A DNA stretch of 64,000 bases from Bradyrhizobium sp. CCGUVB4N. GTDB taxonomy: Bacteria; Pseudomonadota; Alphaproteobacteria; Rhizobiales; Xanthobacteraceae. The notes under the pieces are model-generated. The model saw nothing but the letters and a program-made list of their open reading frames with translations. It was not told where the DNA came from and searched no databases. Shown here piece after piece: positions 36,456 to 44,641 of the stretch. Every line of letters starts with the position of its first letter. Within the stretch, counting starts at the first letter, position 1. Location of the stretch: assembly GCF_024199945.1 (NCBI RefSeq), contig NZ_JANADP010000001.1, forward strand, positions 4,340,001 to 4,404,000. The letters run 5' to 3'. The position numbers were made by a program, and so were the translations under genes.

Positions 36456-37271
36456 ATGATGCGTCTTTTTGCGCGAGTGATGCTCGCAATGTGTCTGGCC
36501 GTTGCAGCCGGCTTCAATGCGCAAGCGCAAACCAAACCGAAGGTCACGACGCTCGGACCCGACTTTCCGAAGGCCGCATTGTTCGTCGGCAACAGCTTTT
36601 TCTACTACAACAACGGCATGCCCGGGCATCTCTCCTTCATGGAGCGGGCCGCGGATGAGGCCAACAAGGCGGCCTATCGCAACACCATGGCCACCATCGG
36701 CGGCTCCGGGCTCGACTGGCACGATATGGACAATCTGCTGCGTCCGGGCGGTCTCGGCGCCTATTCCTTCGACGACCAGAACGTCGTCGTCTTCAACAAG
36801 CCAGGCAAGCAGTTCGATGCCGTCGTGATGATGGATTGCAGCCAGTGCCCGATCCATCCGCAGCTGAAGGACGCCTTCGCCACCTTCGCCAAGAAGGACA
36901 GCGAGATCGTCCGCGCTCATGACATGCGGCCGGTGCTGTTCATGTCCTGGGCCTATCTCGACAAGCCGGAAATGACCGAAGCGCTGGCCGAGGCCTATAC
37001 GATTGCCGGCAATGCGAACAATGCGCTCGTGATTCCCGCAGGGCTCGCCTTCGCGCGCGTCCGCAAGCTGCAGCCGGAGCTCAATCTCTATGCGCCGGAC
37101 AAGCGTCACCCGAGCCCCGCCGGCACCTATCTCGCGACCTGTGTCACGCTGGCTGCGTTGACCGGCCGCTCGCCCATTGGCAATTCCTACACGATGGGGA
37201 TCGATCCGGAGACGGTGCAACTGCTGCAGAAGGCGGCGTGGGACACGGTGCAGGAGTATTACGGACGGTGA
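36456..37271 (+). CDS. Exported SGNH-hydrolase-like protein
   Basis: A 271-residue protein with a signal peptide (about 1-25, ending NAQAQ). AALFVGNSFFYYNNGMP (about 40-56) takes the place of the GDSL block I with Ser as nucleophile, GGSGLDW the Gly position, and YAPDKRHPSPAGTYL (about 210-224) the catalytic Asp-x-x-His block V. It is therefore a probable periplasmic esterase or lipase-like enzyme; the substrate is unknown. GGGGAGG precedes the ATG. A palindromic repeat follows. Confidence 0.72.
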   Translation: MMRLFARVMLAMCLAVAAGFNAQAQTKPKVTTLGPDFPKAALFVGNSFFYYNNGMPGHLSFMERAADEANKAAYRNTMATIGGSGLDWHDMDNLLRPGGLGAYSFDDQNVVVFNKPGKQFDAVVMMDCSQCPIHPQLKDAFATFAKKDSEIVRAHDMRPVLFMSWAYLDKPEMTEALAEAYTIAGNANNALVIPAGLAFARVRKLQPELNLYAPDKRHPSPAGTYLATCVTLAALTGRSPIGNSYTMGIDPETVQLLQKAAWDTVQEYYGR

Positions 37272-37279
37272 TCTGGCAC

Positions 37280-37380
37280 GGTCTCGTAGGGTGGGCAAAG
37301 GCGCACTTGCGCCGTGCCCACCATCTGCTTCCGTAGACGAATTTCGTGGGCACGCTTCGCTTTGCCCACCCTACGAGACC
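37280..37380. repeat. Bradyrhizobial palindromic repeat, copy 2
   Basis: Perfect 21-base arms (37280-37300 and 37360-37380, core GTAGGGTGGGCAAAG) enclose an inner GTGCCCACC / GTGGGCAC pair. The copy shares its left arm and eight flanking bases with copy 1 at 22845-22867. It separates two convergent genes and may act as a terminator-like hairpin. Confidence 0.9.
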
Positions 37381-37385
37381 ATCGC

Positions 37386-38156
37386 TTACTTCAACACCAC
37401 CCACGCAGGAGCATGATCGCTCGCACCATCCTCGCCACGAACCGTCTTGTCGACGCCGGCCTTCGCCAGACGCGAGACGAGGGCAGGGCTGAGCAGCAGA
37501 TGGTCGAGCCGTAAGCCCGCGTCGCGCGGCCAGCGGTTTCGCTTGTAGTCCCAGAAGGTGTAGATGCGTTTGTCTCCGTGCAACTCGCGGATCGCATCGC
37601 ACCAGCCTTGCTCGACCAGCGAGGCGAACGCCGCACGGCTTTTCGGCTGGATCAGCGCATCCTTGTCCCATGAGCGCGTCGGATAGATGTCGATCTCATC
37701 AGGCGCGACGTTGAAGTCGCCGGCGAGCACCACGGGCAGATCCTGCTTGAGGAAGGTTTTGGCGTGGCGCTTCAGCCGCGCGAACCAGTCGAGCTTGTAG
37801 TCGAATTTCGGCCCGGGCTGCGGATTGCCGTTCGGCAAGTAGATGCTGGTGACGATGACGCCGCGGACGGCGGCCTCGATGTAGCGCGCTTCGTGGTCGT
37901 CGGGCCGCCCCGGCAGCCGGTCGCGCGTGAGCACCGGTTCGGCGTTGCGGGCGAGGATGGCGACGCCGTTCCAGGTCTTCTGTCCGCGCCAGACTGCGCC
38001 GTAGCCGGCCTTTTCGATCGCGGCCGCCGGAAATTCGCCATCACTTGCCTTCAACTCTTGGAGTGCAACGACATCCGGCTTCGCCGCGCGCATCCATGCG
38101 AGCAGGTTGGGCAGGCGGCGGTTGATGTTGTTGATGTTGAATGTCGCAATCTTCAT
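37386..38156 (-). CDS. xth: Exodeoxyribonuclease III
   Basis: A 256-residue AP endonuclease/3'-exonuclease of base-excision repair. MKIATFNINNI starts the fold; the metal-binding Glu is in LQELKA near 34, the catalytic Asp/Asn in LAGDFNVAPDEIDI near 147, and the C-terminal pair in GLRLDHLLLS and SDHAPAWV. I chose the ATG at 38156, which matches this start; 14 upstream codons in frame look non-coding. Its promoter region is shared with the divergent cysteine-rich gene. Confidence 0.94.
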   Translation of the reverse strand: MKIATFNINNINRRLPNLLAWMRAAKPDVVALQELKASDGEFPAAAIEKAGYGAVWRGQKTWNGVAILARNAEPVLTRDRLPGRPDDHEARYIEAAVRGVIVTSIYLPNGNPQPGPKFDYKLDWFARLKRHAKTFLKQDLPVVLAGDFNVAPDEIDIYPTRSWDKDALIQPKSRAAFASLVEQGWCDAIRELHGDKRIYTFWDYKRNRWPRDAGLRLDHLLLSPALVSRLAKAGVDKTVRGEDGASDHAPAWVVLK

Positions 38157-38197
38157 GTAGAGCTGATCGCCTCGTACGTCCCGACACCGGAGATACA

Positions 38198-38416
38198 ATG
38201 ACCAAGTTGAGCTTTGCCGCTATTGCATTCGTCGTCGCGTTTTCCGGAGCCGCTTCGGCACAATCGGCCGATCCGCGCGGCGCCTGCAAGGCGGATTACG
38301 ACAAATTCTGCGCCGGCATCGCGCCTGGTGGTGGCAAGATCGTCGCCTGCCTCAACGCCAAGCGCGACCAGCTCAGCGCGACCTGCAAGGCGGCGCTGGA
38401 TAGCCGGAAGAAGTAA
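38198..38416 (+). CDS. Small exported cysteine-rich-repeat protein
   Basis: A 72-residue protein with a signal peptide (about 1-22, ending GAASAQ) and one copy of the cysteine-rich GLG1/FGFR-type repeat (PF00839), recognised from RGACKADYDKFCAGI and KIVACLNAKRDQLSATCKAAL. Four cysteines probably form two disulfides in the periplasm. Role unknown. Divergent from xth, with 41 bases between the starts. Confidence 0.8.
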   Translation: MTKLSFAAIAFVVAFSGAASAQSADPRGACKADYDKFCAGIAPGGGKIVACLNAKRDQLSATCKAALDSRKK

Positions 38417-38424
38417 GAGGCGTC

Positions 38425-39714
38425 CTAGCTCGGCAGCGGCGGCGGAGCCGCTGGCTGCTCGAGCGGCGGCGGGGCGGGCGGCTGTTCCGTCGCCAGCGCA
38501 GGCTCCGGCTCCGGTTTTGCGAGCGGCTCCACGACATCGCCGCCCTTGTAGACGCGGGCGTAGCGGTGGCCGAGGCTGGTCAGCACCTCGTAACCGATCG
38601 TGCCGAAATGGTGGGCGAGCTCGTCGACGGTGATGCCCTCGCCGAGCAGCGTCACCATGTGGCCGCGCCGCGCCGCGTTCGGCGGCAGATCGGTGATGTC
38701 GATCGCGATCAGGTCCATCGAGACGCGACCCGCCACCGGGCAGCGCTTGCCGGCAACGATCACCTCGGCGCCGCGGGTGCCGTCATTGGAGCTTGCAGCG
38801 CGGAAATAGCCGTCGGCGTAACCGACCGCGATGATCGCGAGCTTGGTCGGCCGACGCGCGGACCAGGTGCCGCCGTAACCGACGGTCTCGCCGCGCTCGA
38901 TGTTGCGGATCTGCACGATGCGCGCCTTGAGATCGACCACGGGCTGCATCGGATTGTCGGCCTCCGGGGTCGGATTGACGCCGTAGAGCGCTGCGCCCGG
39001 CCGCACCAGGTCGAACTGGAAGGGCGCGCCGAGAAAGATGCCCGAGGAGTTGGAGAGCGCCGCCGGCACGCCGGAGAATTCGCTGGCGATGCCGCGGAAG
39101 GCCGCGAGCTGCTTGGCGTTGACGGGGCTGTTGAGCTGCTCGGCCGAGACCAGATGGCTCATCACCAGCGTAATGCCGTGATCGCCGGCAGTGATGCGGG
39201 GAATGATGGCCTGCGCTTCCGCGAGCGTCAGCCCGAGCCGGTTCATGCCGGTGTCGATGTGCACAGCGGCGCCCCCGGACCAGCCGGTGCGGCGGCAGAA
39301 CACGTCCCATTCGGCGAGCTCGTTGAGGTCGCCGATCACGGGACGGCAGTTGATCTTGGCGTAGTGCTCGCCGGTGTTCTGGAAATAGCCGCCGAGCACG
39401 TAGATGGCCGCGTCCGGCACCGCCGCGCGGGCGGTGCGTGCCTCCTCGATGGTGGCGACGAAGAAGGTCTTGCAGCCGGCCTTGTTCAGCGCCTGCGCGA
39501 CCTGTGCGGTGCCGCAGCCGTAAGCGTCGGCCTTGATCACCGCCGAGCACTCTGCCGGCACGGCGGTCTTCTCGAGCTTGCGCCAGTTGGCGATGATGGC
39601 GTCGAGATCGACGGTGAGCACGCCGCCGAAGGCAGCGAGCGCGGCAGCCTGATTGGCCTCCGCGGAGAGAAGGCCGGATTGCTGGATCATGTTCGGGTCG
39701 GACGCCATTGTCAT
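38425..39714 (-). CDS. alr: Alanine racemase
   Basis: A 429-residue PLP enzyme that makes D-alanine for peptidoglycan. The PLP-binding Lys61 lies in AVIKADAYGCG; the catalytic Tyr is in the C-terminal GYGGTWSARRPTKLAIIAVGYADGY region. The first 30 residues and the last 35 (Pro/Glu/Ala-rich, ending APPPLPS) extend past the usual family length of about 370. dnaB lies 40 bases upstream on the same strand. Confidence 0.94.
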   Translation of the reverse strand: MTMASDPNMIQQSGLLSAEANQAAALAAFGGVLTVDLDAIIANWRKLEKTAVPAECSAVIKADAYGCGTAQVAQALNKAGCKTFFVATIEEARTARAAVPDAAIYVLGGYFQNTGEHYAKINCRPVIGDLNELAEWDVFCRRTGWSGGAAVHIDTGMNRLGLTLAEAQAIIPRITAGDHGITLVMSHLVSAEQLNSPVNAKQLAAFRGIASEFSGVPAALSNSSGIFLGAPFQFDLVRPGAALYGVNPTPEADNPMQPVVDLKARIVQIRNIERGETVGYGGTWSARRPTKLAIIAVGYADGYFRAASSNDGTRGAEVIVAGKRCPVAGRVSMDLIAIDITDLPPNAARRGHMVTLLGEGITVDELAHHFGTIGYEVLTSLGHRYARVYKGGDVVEPLAKPEPEPALATEQPPAPPPLEQPAAPPPLPS

Positions 39715-39754
39715 GACGCCGTTTTACGCAAGAGGCTGGTCCGGTTCAAGGAAC

Positions 39755-41266
39755 TCAATAATCGTTGCTGCTGCGAACCGGCAGTTGACTGTCCGGCGCG
39801 AGGTCGCCGAACCGCGTGACCGAAGCTTCGAACGCCAGATCGACGGTTCCTGTCGGGCCGTGGCGCTGCTTGCCGATGATGACTTCGGCCTTTCCGTGCG
39901 CCAGACTCATGTCAAGCTGCCACTTCTCGTGTTCAGGCGTGCCCGGGCGCGGCTCCTTCATGGCGAGGTAATATTCCTCGCGATAGACGAACAGCACGAC
40001 GTCGGCGTCCTGCTCGATTGATCCGGATTCACGCAAGTCGGAGAGCTGCGGTCGCTTGTCGTCGCGGGATTCCACCTGACGCGAGAGCTGCGACAGCGCG
40101 ATGACGGGGACGTTGAGTTCCTTCGCCAGCGCCTTCAGGCTCGTCGTGATCTCCGTGATTTCCTGCACGCGGCTGTCGCTGGCGCGCTTGCCCGAGCCGG
40201 AGAGCAGCTGGATGTAGTCGATCACGAGCAGGTCGAGGCCCTTCTGTCGCTTCAGTCGGCGCGCGCGCGCCATCAGCTGCGCGATCGACAGGCCGCCCGT
40301 CGCGTCGACATAGAAGGGCAGCGACTGCAGCTCGATCGAGACCTCCCGGATCTTGTCGAAATCGGCTTCCGAGATGCCGCCGCGGCGGATGTGGGAAGAG
40401 GGAATGCCGGTGCGCTCGGCCACGATACGCGTGGCGAGCTGGTCGGACGACATTTCGCAGGAGAAGAAGCCGATCACGCCGCCATTGGCGGCCTTCATGG
40501 TGCCGTCGGCCTGAAGCTCGCCGACATAGGCCTTGGCGACGTTGTAGGCGATGTTGGTCGCCAGCGATGTCTTGCCCATGCCCGGGCGTCCGGCCACGAT
40601 GATGAGGTCGGAGTGCTGCAGGCCGCCCATCTTGGTGTCGAGGTCGCGCATGCCGGTCGAGATGCCGGACAGCTTTCCGTCGCGCTGGAACGCCTTTGCC
40701 GCGAGATCGACCGCGATCGCCAACGCCTGCGAGAATTTCTGGAAGCCGCCGTCGTAACGGCCGGATTCGGCGAGCTCGTAGAGGCGGCGCTCGGCGTCCT
40801 CGATCTGCGCGCGCGGTGCGAAATCGACCGGCGCGTCATAGGCGACATTGACCATGTCTTCGCCGATGCCGATGAGGTCGCGACGCAGTGCAAGATCGTA
40901 GATGGTGCGCCCATAGTCCTGGGCGTTGATGATGGTGGTCGCCTCGGCCGCGAGCCGCGCCAGATATTGGCCGATGGTCATGCCGCCGACGTCGGTGTCG
41001 GCGGGCAGGAACGTCTTCAGCGTCACGGGCGTGGCGATCTTGCCCATCCGGATCAGGCTGCCGGCGGTCTCGAAGATGGTCTGGTGCAGCGGCTCGAAAT
41101 AGTGCTTCGGCTCCAGGAAGTCGGAGACCCGATAGAAGGCGTCGTTGTTGACCAGAATCGCGCCCAGAAGGCTCTGTTCCGCCTCGATATTATGCGGCGC
41201 GCTCCGATAAGCGGGAGTTCCGGGCTCGGGCGCGAGTTTGAGGACGTTCGAATCAGTCAGGGCCAT
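39755..41266 (-). CDS. dnaB: Replicative DNA helicase
   Basis: A 503-residue hexameric helicase of the replication fork. The N-terminal domain (about 20-130) starts with PHNIEAEQSLLGAILVNN; the RecA-like motor has Walker A GRPGMGKTSL near 215, Walker B LLVIDYIQLL near 335 and the H3/H4 region ALSQLSRQVE. I chose the ATG at 41266; a longer start adds 25 residues without homology. alr follows in the same direction. Confidence 0.96.
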   Translation of the reverse strand: MALTDSNVLKLAPEPGTPAYRSAPHNIEAEQSLLGAILVNNDAFYRVSDFLEPKHYFEPLHQTIFETAGSLIRMGKIATPVTLKTFLPADTDVGGMTIGQYLARLAAEATTIINAQDYGRTIYDLALRRDLIGIGEDMVNVAYDAPVDFAPRAQIEDAERRLYELAESGRYDGGFQKFSQALAIAVDLAAKAFQRDGKLSGISTGMRDLDTKMGGLQHSDLIIVAGRPGMGKTSLATNIAYNVAKAYVGELQADGTMKAANGGVIGFFSCEMSSDQLATRIVAERTGIPSSHIRRGGISEADFDKIREVSIELQSLPFYVDATGGLSIAQLMARARRLKRQKGLDLLVIDYIQLLSGSGKRASDSRVQEITEITTSLKALAKELNVPVIALSQLSRQVESRDDKRPQLSDLRESGSIEQDADVVLFVYREEYYLAMKEPRPGTPEHEKWQLDMSLAHGKAEVIIGKQRHGPTGTVDLAFEASVTRFGDLAPDSQLPVRSSNDY

Positions 41267-41557
41267 GGTCGAGCGATAGCAATTTTCTTGGGCGGATGCG
41301 GGGCCGGGATAAAGCGCCGACGCAGCCCGAAGCGGAAGCAAAAGCTCGTCGCTATCAACCGATCATTAAAAATGGTGGATGATTAGCAGTCGCAGCAAGC
41401 GCCGCGCTTGACGGATTTTCGCGGAACTCGCCCGGCGCTGGACGTGGCCGCGGCCGCATCACGGAAAAATCCGGATGCCGTGAACCTTATGGATTGAGGC
41501 GCAGACGTATCGAAGAGCGCGCGAAATGACGCACGCTGGCCGCTTTCGGCGCGGGTT

Positions 41558-41677
41558 TCAGACCAGCAGGAGGTAGACCAGCGCAACCAGGGCCGCGCCG
41601 ACGCCGGTGGCGATCAGGGCGTAATCGGTGCGGAGGTCGTCCTGCACGTCGAATGAGGTTTGGGTCTCTTTGCTCAT
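41558..41677 (-). CDS. Small membrane protein, 39 residues
   Basis: ATG at 41677, stop TGA at 41560-41558. The product is a polar, acidic N-terminus (KETQTSFDVQDDLRTD) followed by one membrane segment (YALIATGVGAALVALVYLLLV). It resembles a shortened Flp-type pilin core but lacks the ESGATAIEY motif. No good ribosome-binding site is seen. Support comes from the clean hydrophobic pattern and from the Crp-type site centred about 41 bases upstream. Confidence 0.5.
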   Translation of the reverse strand: MSKETQTSFDVQDDLRTDYALIATGVGAALVALVYLLLV

Positions 41678-41710
41678 GGCGACGATCTAGGCCAGGACCA
41701 AACAGACTTA

Positions 41711-41726
41711 TGTGAAGCAGATCACA
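41711..41726. promoter_or_regulatory. Crp/Fnr-type operator
   Basis: TGTGA-AGCAGA-TCACA: exact five-base arms around a six-base spacer, the canonical Crp consensus. It lies 34 bases before the start of the minus-strand small gene and 93 bases before the plus-strand candidate at 41819, so either could be controlled. Confidence 0.55.
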
Positions 41727-41818
41727 TCTCTCCGGATTCTTTCGGGGTACCTCGGGAACAGGACTGGCGGGTAGGGGATTGTCTCCCATAACCTGCCAAT
41801 AGGGAGACGAGGCAAGCC

Positions 41819-42025
41819 ATGCGGCCAGAACGGCAGCTACAGGTTTGGCGAAGCGAGGCTGGTAGTCGGCTTTGGCTGTCCGGGCTGATCGCGGCCATGG
41901 AGCACGCCACGCGGCCCGAGCAGCGGCGACTGCCTGTCGCGCCCGAAACCCTCGCGGAATTGCGCGCCCAGCTAGCGTTACCGACTTCTTGCCGGATCCC
42001 GCCGATTTCGACCCTGTGTCATTAG
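41819..42025 (+). CDS. Possible small protein of unknown function
   Basis: A 68-residue reading frame with GAGG about seven bases before its ATG. It is Arg/Ala/Glu-rich with no membrane segment or recognised family. Codon usage is less GC-skewed at third positions than in neighbouring genes, so this may be a recent gene or chance. It ends four bases before the CFA synthase remnant. Confidence 0.35.
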   Translation: MRPERQLQVWRSEAGSRLWLSGLIAAMEHATRPEQRRLPVAPETLAELRAQLALPTSCRIPPISTLCH

Positions 42026-42028
42026 AAT

Positions 42029-42690
42029 TCATTCACCAGCAAGCTTCAGCTTGGATCTGGCGCCCCCTTCGCGGGCGCGCAGCCCGGCTTCCTCATGCGC
42101 GATATCGTCGCGCGTGATCGGGACCACGCCCTGACGCTTGGTGAGCTGAAGCTCGAAGTTCATCATGCCCTGCTTCCGGAACGTCGTCTCGCAGGCGGCG
42201 AGGTAAAACTCCCACATCAGCGCGAAGCGCGCGTCATAGAGCTGCACGGCCTCCTCGCGCCGGGCCGTGAAACCTTCCCGCCAGGCCTTCAGCGTCTCAC
42301 GCCGGTCTCGGCGAACTGTGCGTCGTCGAGGGTTGTTTCCGGTGTCTCGAAGTAGACGCAGCTATTTGCTGGTCGGCGCCGAGAAATCATAGAGCCGCAC
42401 ATCGAGATCGTAGTGATGTGCGACATTGCTGCGCGATCGCGCCCGCGGATTGAACTGTCTGAGGTGCCGGACGAGATAGCGCAGGTGCCACCAGGGCTTT
42501 GCCCAGTGCGGCAACAGGTCGGCTTGATTGAGCAGGATCGCGTGAGCATCAGCTATGTTGCCGCGCTCGACGACAAACTCGCCGTTCATGGAGGCCTCGT
42601 CAAGAACCTGCGTAACAAGCGGTCCATGGGCACCAACCTCTCGCGAACCCGAAAAGATGCGACGACCCGGCCGTCACACCGATGCTTGGA
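42029..42690 (-). pseudogene. Decayed cyclopropane-fatty-acyl-phospholipid synthase
   Basis: Pieces of one CFA synthase (PF02353) appear in order but in different frames on the minus strand: an N-terminal VTAGSSHLFG, then LDEASMNGEFVVERGNIAD, NVAHHYDLD (about 42405), SCVYFETPETTLDDAQ (about 42330) and the C-terminal YDARFALMWEFYLAACE. At least two frameshifts and a deletion of roughly 200 codons remove the SAM-binding core (the VLDIGCGWG region) and the catalytic centre. The gene is therefore dead. Intact enzymes methylate membrane unsaturated fatty acids. Confidence 0.82.
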
Positions 42691-42899
42691 CGACACGTTG
42701 GTTCCAATGCGTTCGCATGGACGTCCAGGCAGCCTATTCCCGCCCGGCTATTGCGTTGTGTTCAAACCCGATATTCGAAAATCGCGTGTTCACATGCTTG
42801 TTGAGTGCGCTTCCATTCGCAGCGCAATCGGCTAAAAGGTGACCCGCCGCCGCGCCGAATGCCGGCCGTATCTGTCGGATTTCAATGGAGATGATGGGA

Positions 42900-43925
42900 A
42901 TGTCGAGCCGAGCGCTCAGCCTCGCCACGGTGCTGTTTCTGATCGGCTTCGGCGCCTCCGATGCCGTTCTGGCGCAGGCGACGAACCTCGAGGCCGGCAA
43001 GGCCCCATCCCAGCTTTTCGCGCAGACCTGCAACGCCTGCCATAAGAGCCCGCGAGGGCTGTTGAAGACGGTCGCGCCGGGCTCGCTGCCGGGCTTCCTG
43101 CGGCAGCACTACACTACCAGCCCCGACATGGCGGGCGTGCTCGCCTCCTACCTCATCTCCAATGGTGCCACCGATACTCGCTATCAGGCCAAGGACGGGA
43201 AGGACGGCAAGGAGAAGAAGGACGGCGCCAAGGAGAAGGACGCCAATACGGCTCCGGGGCAATCGCCTGAGCACCAGGGCCGACGCCAGCGCTCGCAGGA
43301 GGCCGCAAGGCCCGAGGGCGAGGGTGCCGCTGGCCCGGCGCCTGAAGGCCGCCAGAAGCGCGCGGCGCGGCCGAGCGAAGAGGGCGCCAAGGAAGGTGTC
43401 AGGGAAGGCGCAAAGCCGGAGGCCGCCACCGAACAGCCGCCCGAAGGCCGCAAGGGCAAGCGGATGAGCAAGCGCGGTAAGCCGGAAACGGAAGACGCAG
43501 CCGCGCCGAAGGTTGAGCCCAAGGTCGATTCCAAGACTGAGCCCAAAGCCGAACCCAAGGCCGAACCCAAGAGCGAGAGCGCCAAGGTCGATTCTGAATC
43601 CAAGCCCGACAGCGGCAAGCCGGCTGAGAAGCCTGCAGAGGCCAAGCCGGAAAGCGCCAAGGTCGAGCCGAGCAGCAGCGAGACGCCGGCTCTGCGCCCC
43701 GATCCGGTGCCGCAGGTCACACCGGCCCCGCCGGCGGCTGCCAAGCCCGCTGAACCGGCTGCGCCCAAGCCGGCAGAAGCGGCCGTCTCCAAACCGGCCG
43801 AGCCCGCGCCCAGCGCCGAACCGGCCGCCAAGCCGTCAGAGCCGGCACCGTCTGCGCCCGCCGCGGCCGCGTCGCCCGCGCCCGCCGAGTCCTCCGGTCC
43901 GCCGGCGCCGCCGATCTCGCGCTAA
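42900..43925 (+). CDS. Exported haem-motif protein with long low-complexity tail
   Basis: A 341-residue protein with a signal peptide (about 1-27, ending AVLAQA), then a short domain with a CNACH haem-c motif (residues 45-49) and an LRQHYTTSPDMAGVLASYLIS helix (about 72-92). From about 97 on it is a Lys/Glu/Pro/Ala/Ser-rich disordered tail with KVEPKVDSKTEPKAEPKAE-type repeats. A cytochrome c of about 65 residues fits the head; the final axial ligand may be Met81 in SPDM. Start at 42900 is preceded by GGAG; four ATGs are close together from 42885. Confidence 0.7.
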   Translation: MSSRALSLATVLFLIGFGASDAVLAQATNLEAGKAPSQLFAQTCNACHKSPRGLLKTVAPGSLPGFLRQHYTTSPDMAGVLASYLISNGATDTRYQAKDGKDGKEKKDGAKEKDANTAPGQSPEHQGRRQRSQEAARPEGEGAAGPAPEGRQKRAARPSEEGAKEGVREGAKPEAATEQPPEGRKGKRMSKRGKPETEDAAAPKVEPKVDSKTEPKAEPKAEPKSESAKVDSESKPDSGKPAEKPAEAKPESAKVEPSSSETPALRPDPVPQVTPAPPAAAKPAEPAAPKPAEAAVSKPAEPAPSAEPAAKPSEPAPSAPAAAASPAPAESSGPPAPPISR

Positions 43926-43945
43926 GCCGACAATCCCGCCGATCT

Positions 43946-43974
43946 GCGAAGGCCGCGCCCAGCGCGGCCTTCGC
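43946..43974 (+). terminator. Intrinsic terminator-like hairpin
   Basis: A perfect 13-base stem (GCGAAGGCCGCGC at 43946-43958 and its inverse at 43962-43974) with a three-base loop, 20 bases after the stop of the haem-motif protein. The following GTCGTCTTG is only weakly T-rich. Confidence 0.6.
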
Positions 43975-43991
43975 GTCGTCTTGACCATCAT

Positions 43992-44020
43992 TAGAGTTAC
44001 GCTCTAGAGTAATACTCTAG
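43992..44020. promoter_or_regulatory. TetR-type operator pair
   Basis: CTAGAGT-AAT-ACTCTAG (44004-44020) is a perfect inverted repeat and overlaps TAGAG-TTACG-CTCTA (43992-44006). Both end just before the GGAGGCGG ribosome-binding site of the following TetR gene, so a bound repressor would block its own transcription. Confidence 0.65.
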
Positions 44021-44029
44021 GAGGCGGCG

Positions 44030-44641
44030 ATGTCATCCGGCGTTCGCGACGATCTATTGGCTGCGGGGCTCGCGGTGTTCGACCGGTCGGGCTTCGAAGG
44101 CGCGACGGTGGCCGCCATCCGCGCCAAGGCCCGTGCCTCCAATGGCAGCTTCTTTCATGTGTTCGGCTCCAAGAAGGAGCTTGCCGGTGCGCTGTTCCTG
44201 GACGTGCTGCGGCACTATCACGCCGCGATGCTCGCCGCGCTCGATCAGGCGCTCGAAGCGGAGCAGGGCATCGATCGCCTGATCCGCGCCCATCTCGACT
44301 GGGTCGTGCTGAGCCGGCGCGAGGCGCGCTATCTTTTCGAGATCTCGCGCAACGAATGGGGCGAGGACATTCGCGACGCCCAGCGCGCACAGAATGCACG
44401 GCTCGCCGAAGGCATCGAGCGCTGGCGCGCGCCGCTGGTCGCAAGCGGCGAGCTTCTGCCGATGACATCCGTGATGTTCGTCAGTCAGCTGATCGGCCCC
44501 GCGCAGATCTTCTGCCGGGCCTTTCTCTCCGGGCGCGATCGCGCCGATCCTCGCGGCGAGGCCGACACGCTGATCGCCTGCGCCATCCGTGCGCTGGTGC
44601 CGCCCGGGCGCCTCAACCCCAAGCAAGGAGTGGCGACATGA
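44030..44641 (+). CDS. TetR/AcrR family regulator of the thioesterase unit
   Basis: A 203-residue TetR-type repressor. The helix-turn-helix spans about residues 6-50 (LAVFDRSGFEGATVAAI, then ASNGSFFHVFGSKKEL). The stop overlaps the ATG of a PaaI-like thioesterase gene (ATGA), and two overlapping palindromes sit directly ahead of its ribosome-binding site, so it probably represses the two-gene unit. A fatty-acyl or aromatic acyl-CoA ligand would fit the partner enzyme but is inference. Confidence 0.9.
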   Translation: MSSGVRDDLLAAGLAVFDRSGFEGATVAAIRAKARASNGSFFHVFGSKKELAGALFLDVLRHYHAAMLAALDQALEAEQGIDRLIRAHLDWVVLSRREARYLFEISRNEWGEDIRDAQRAQNARLAEGIERWRAPLVASGELLPMTSVMFVSQLIGPAQIFCRAFLSGRDRADPRGEADTLIACAIRALVPPGRLNPKQGVAT

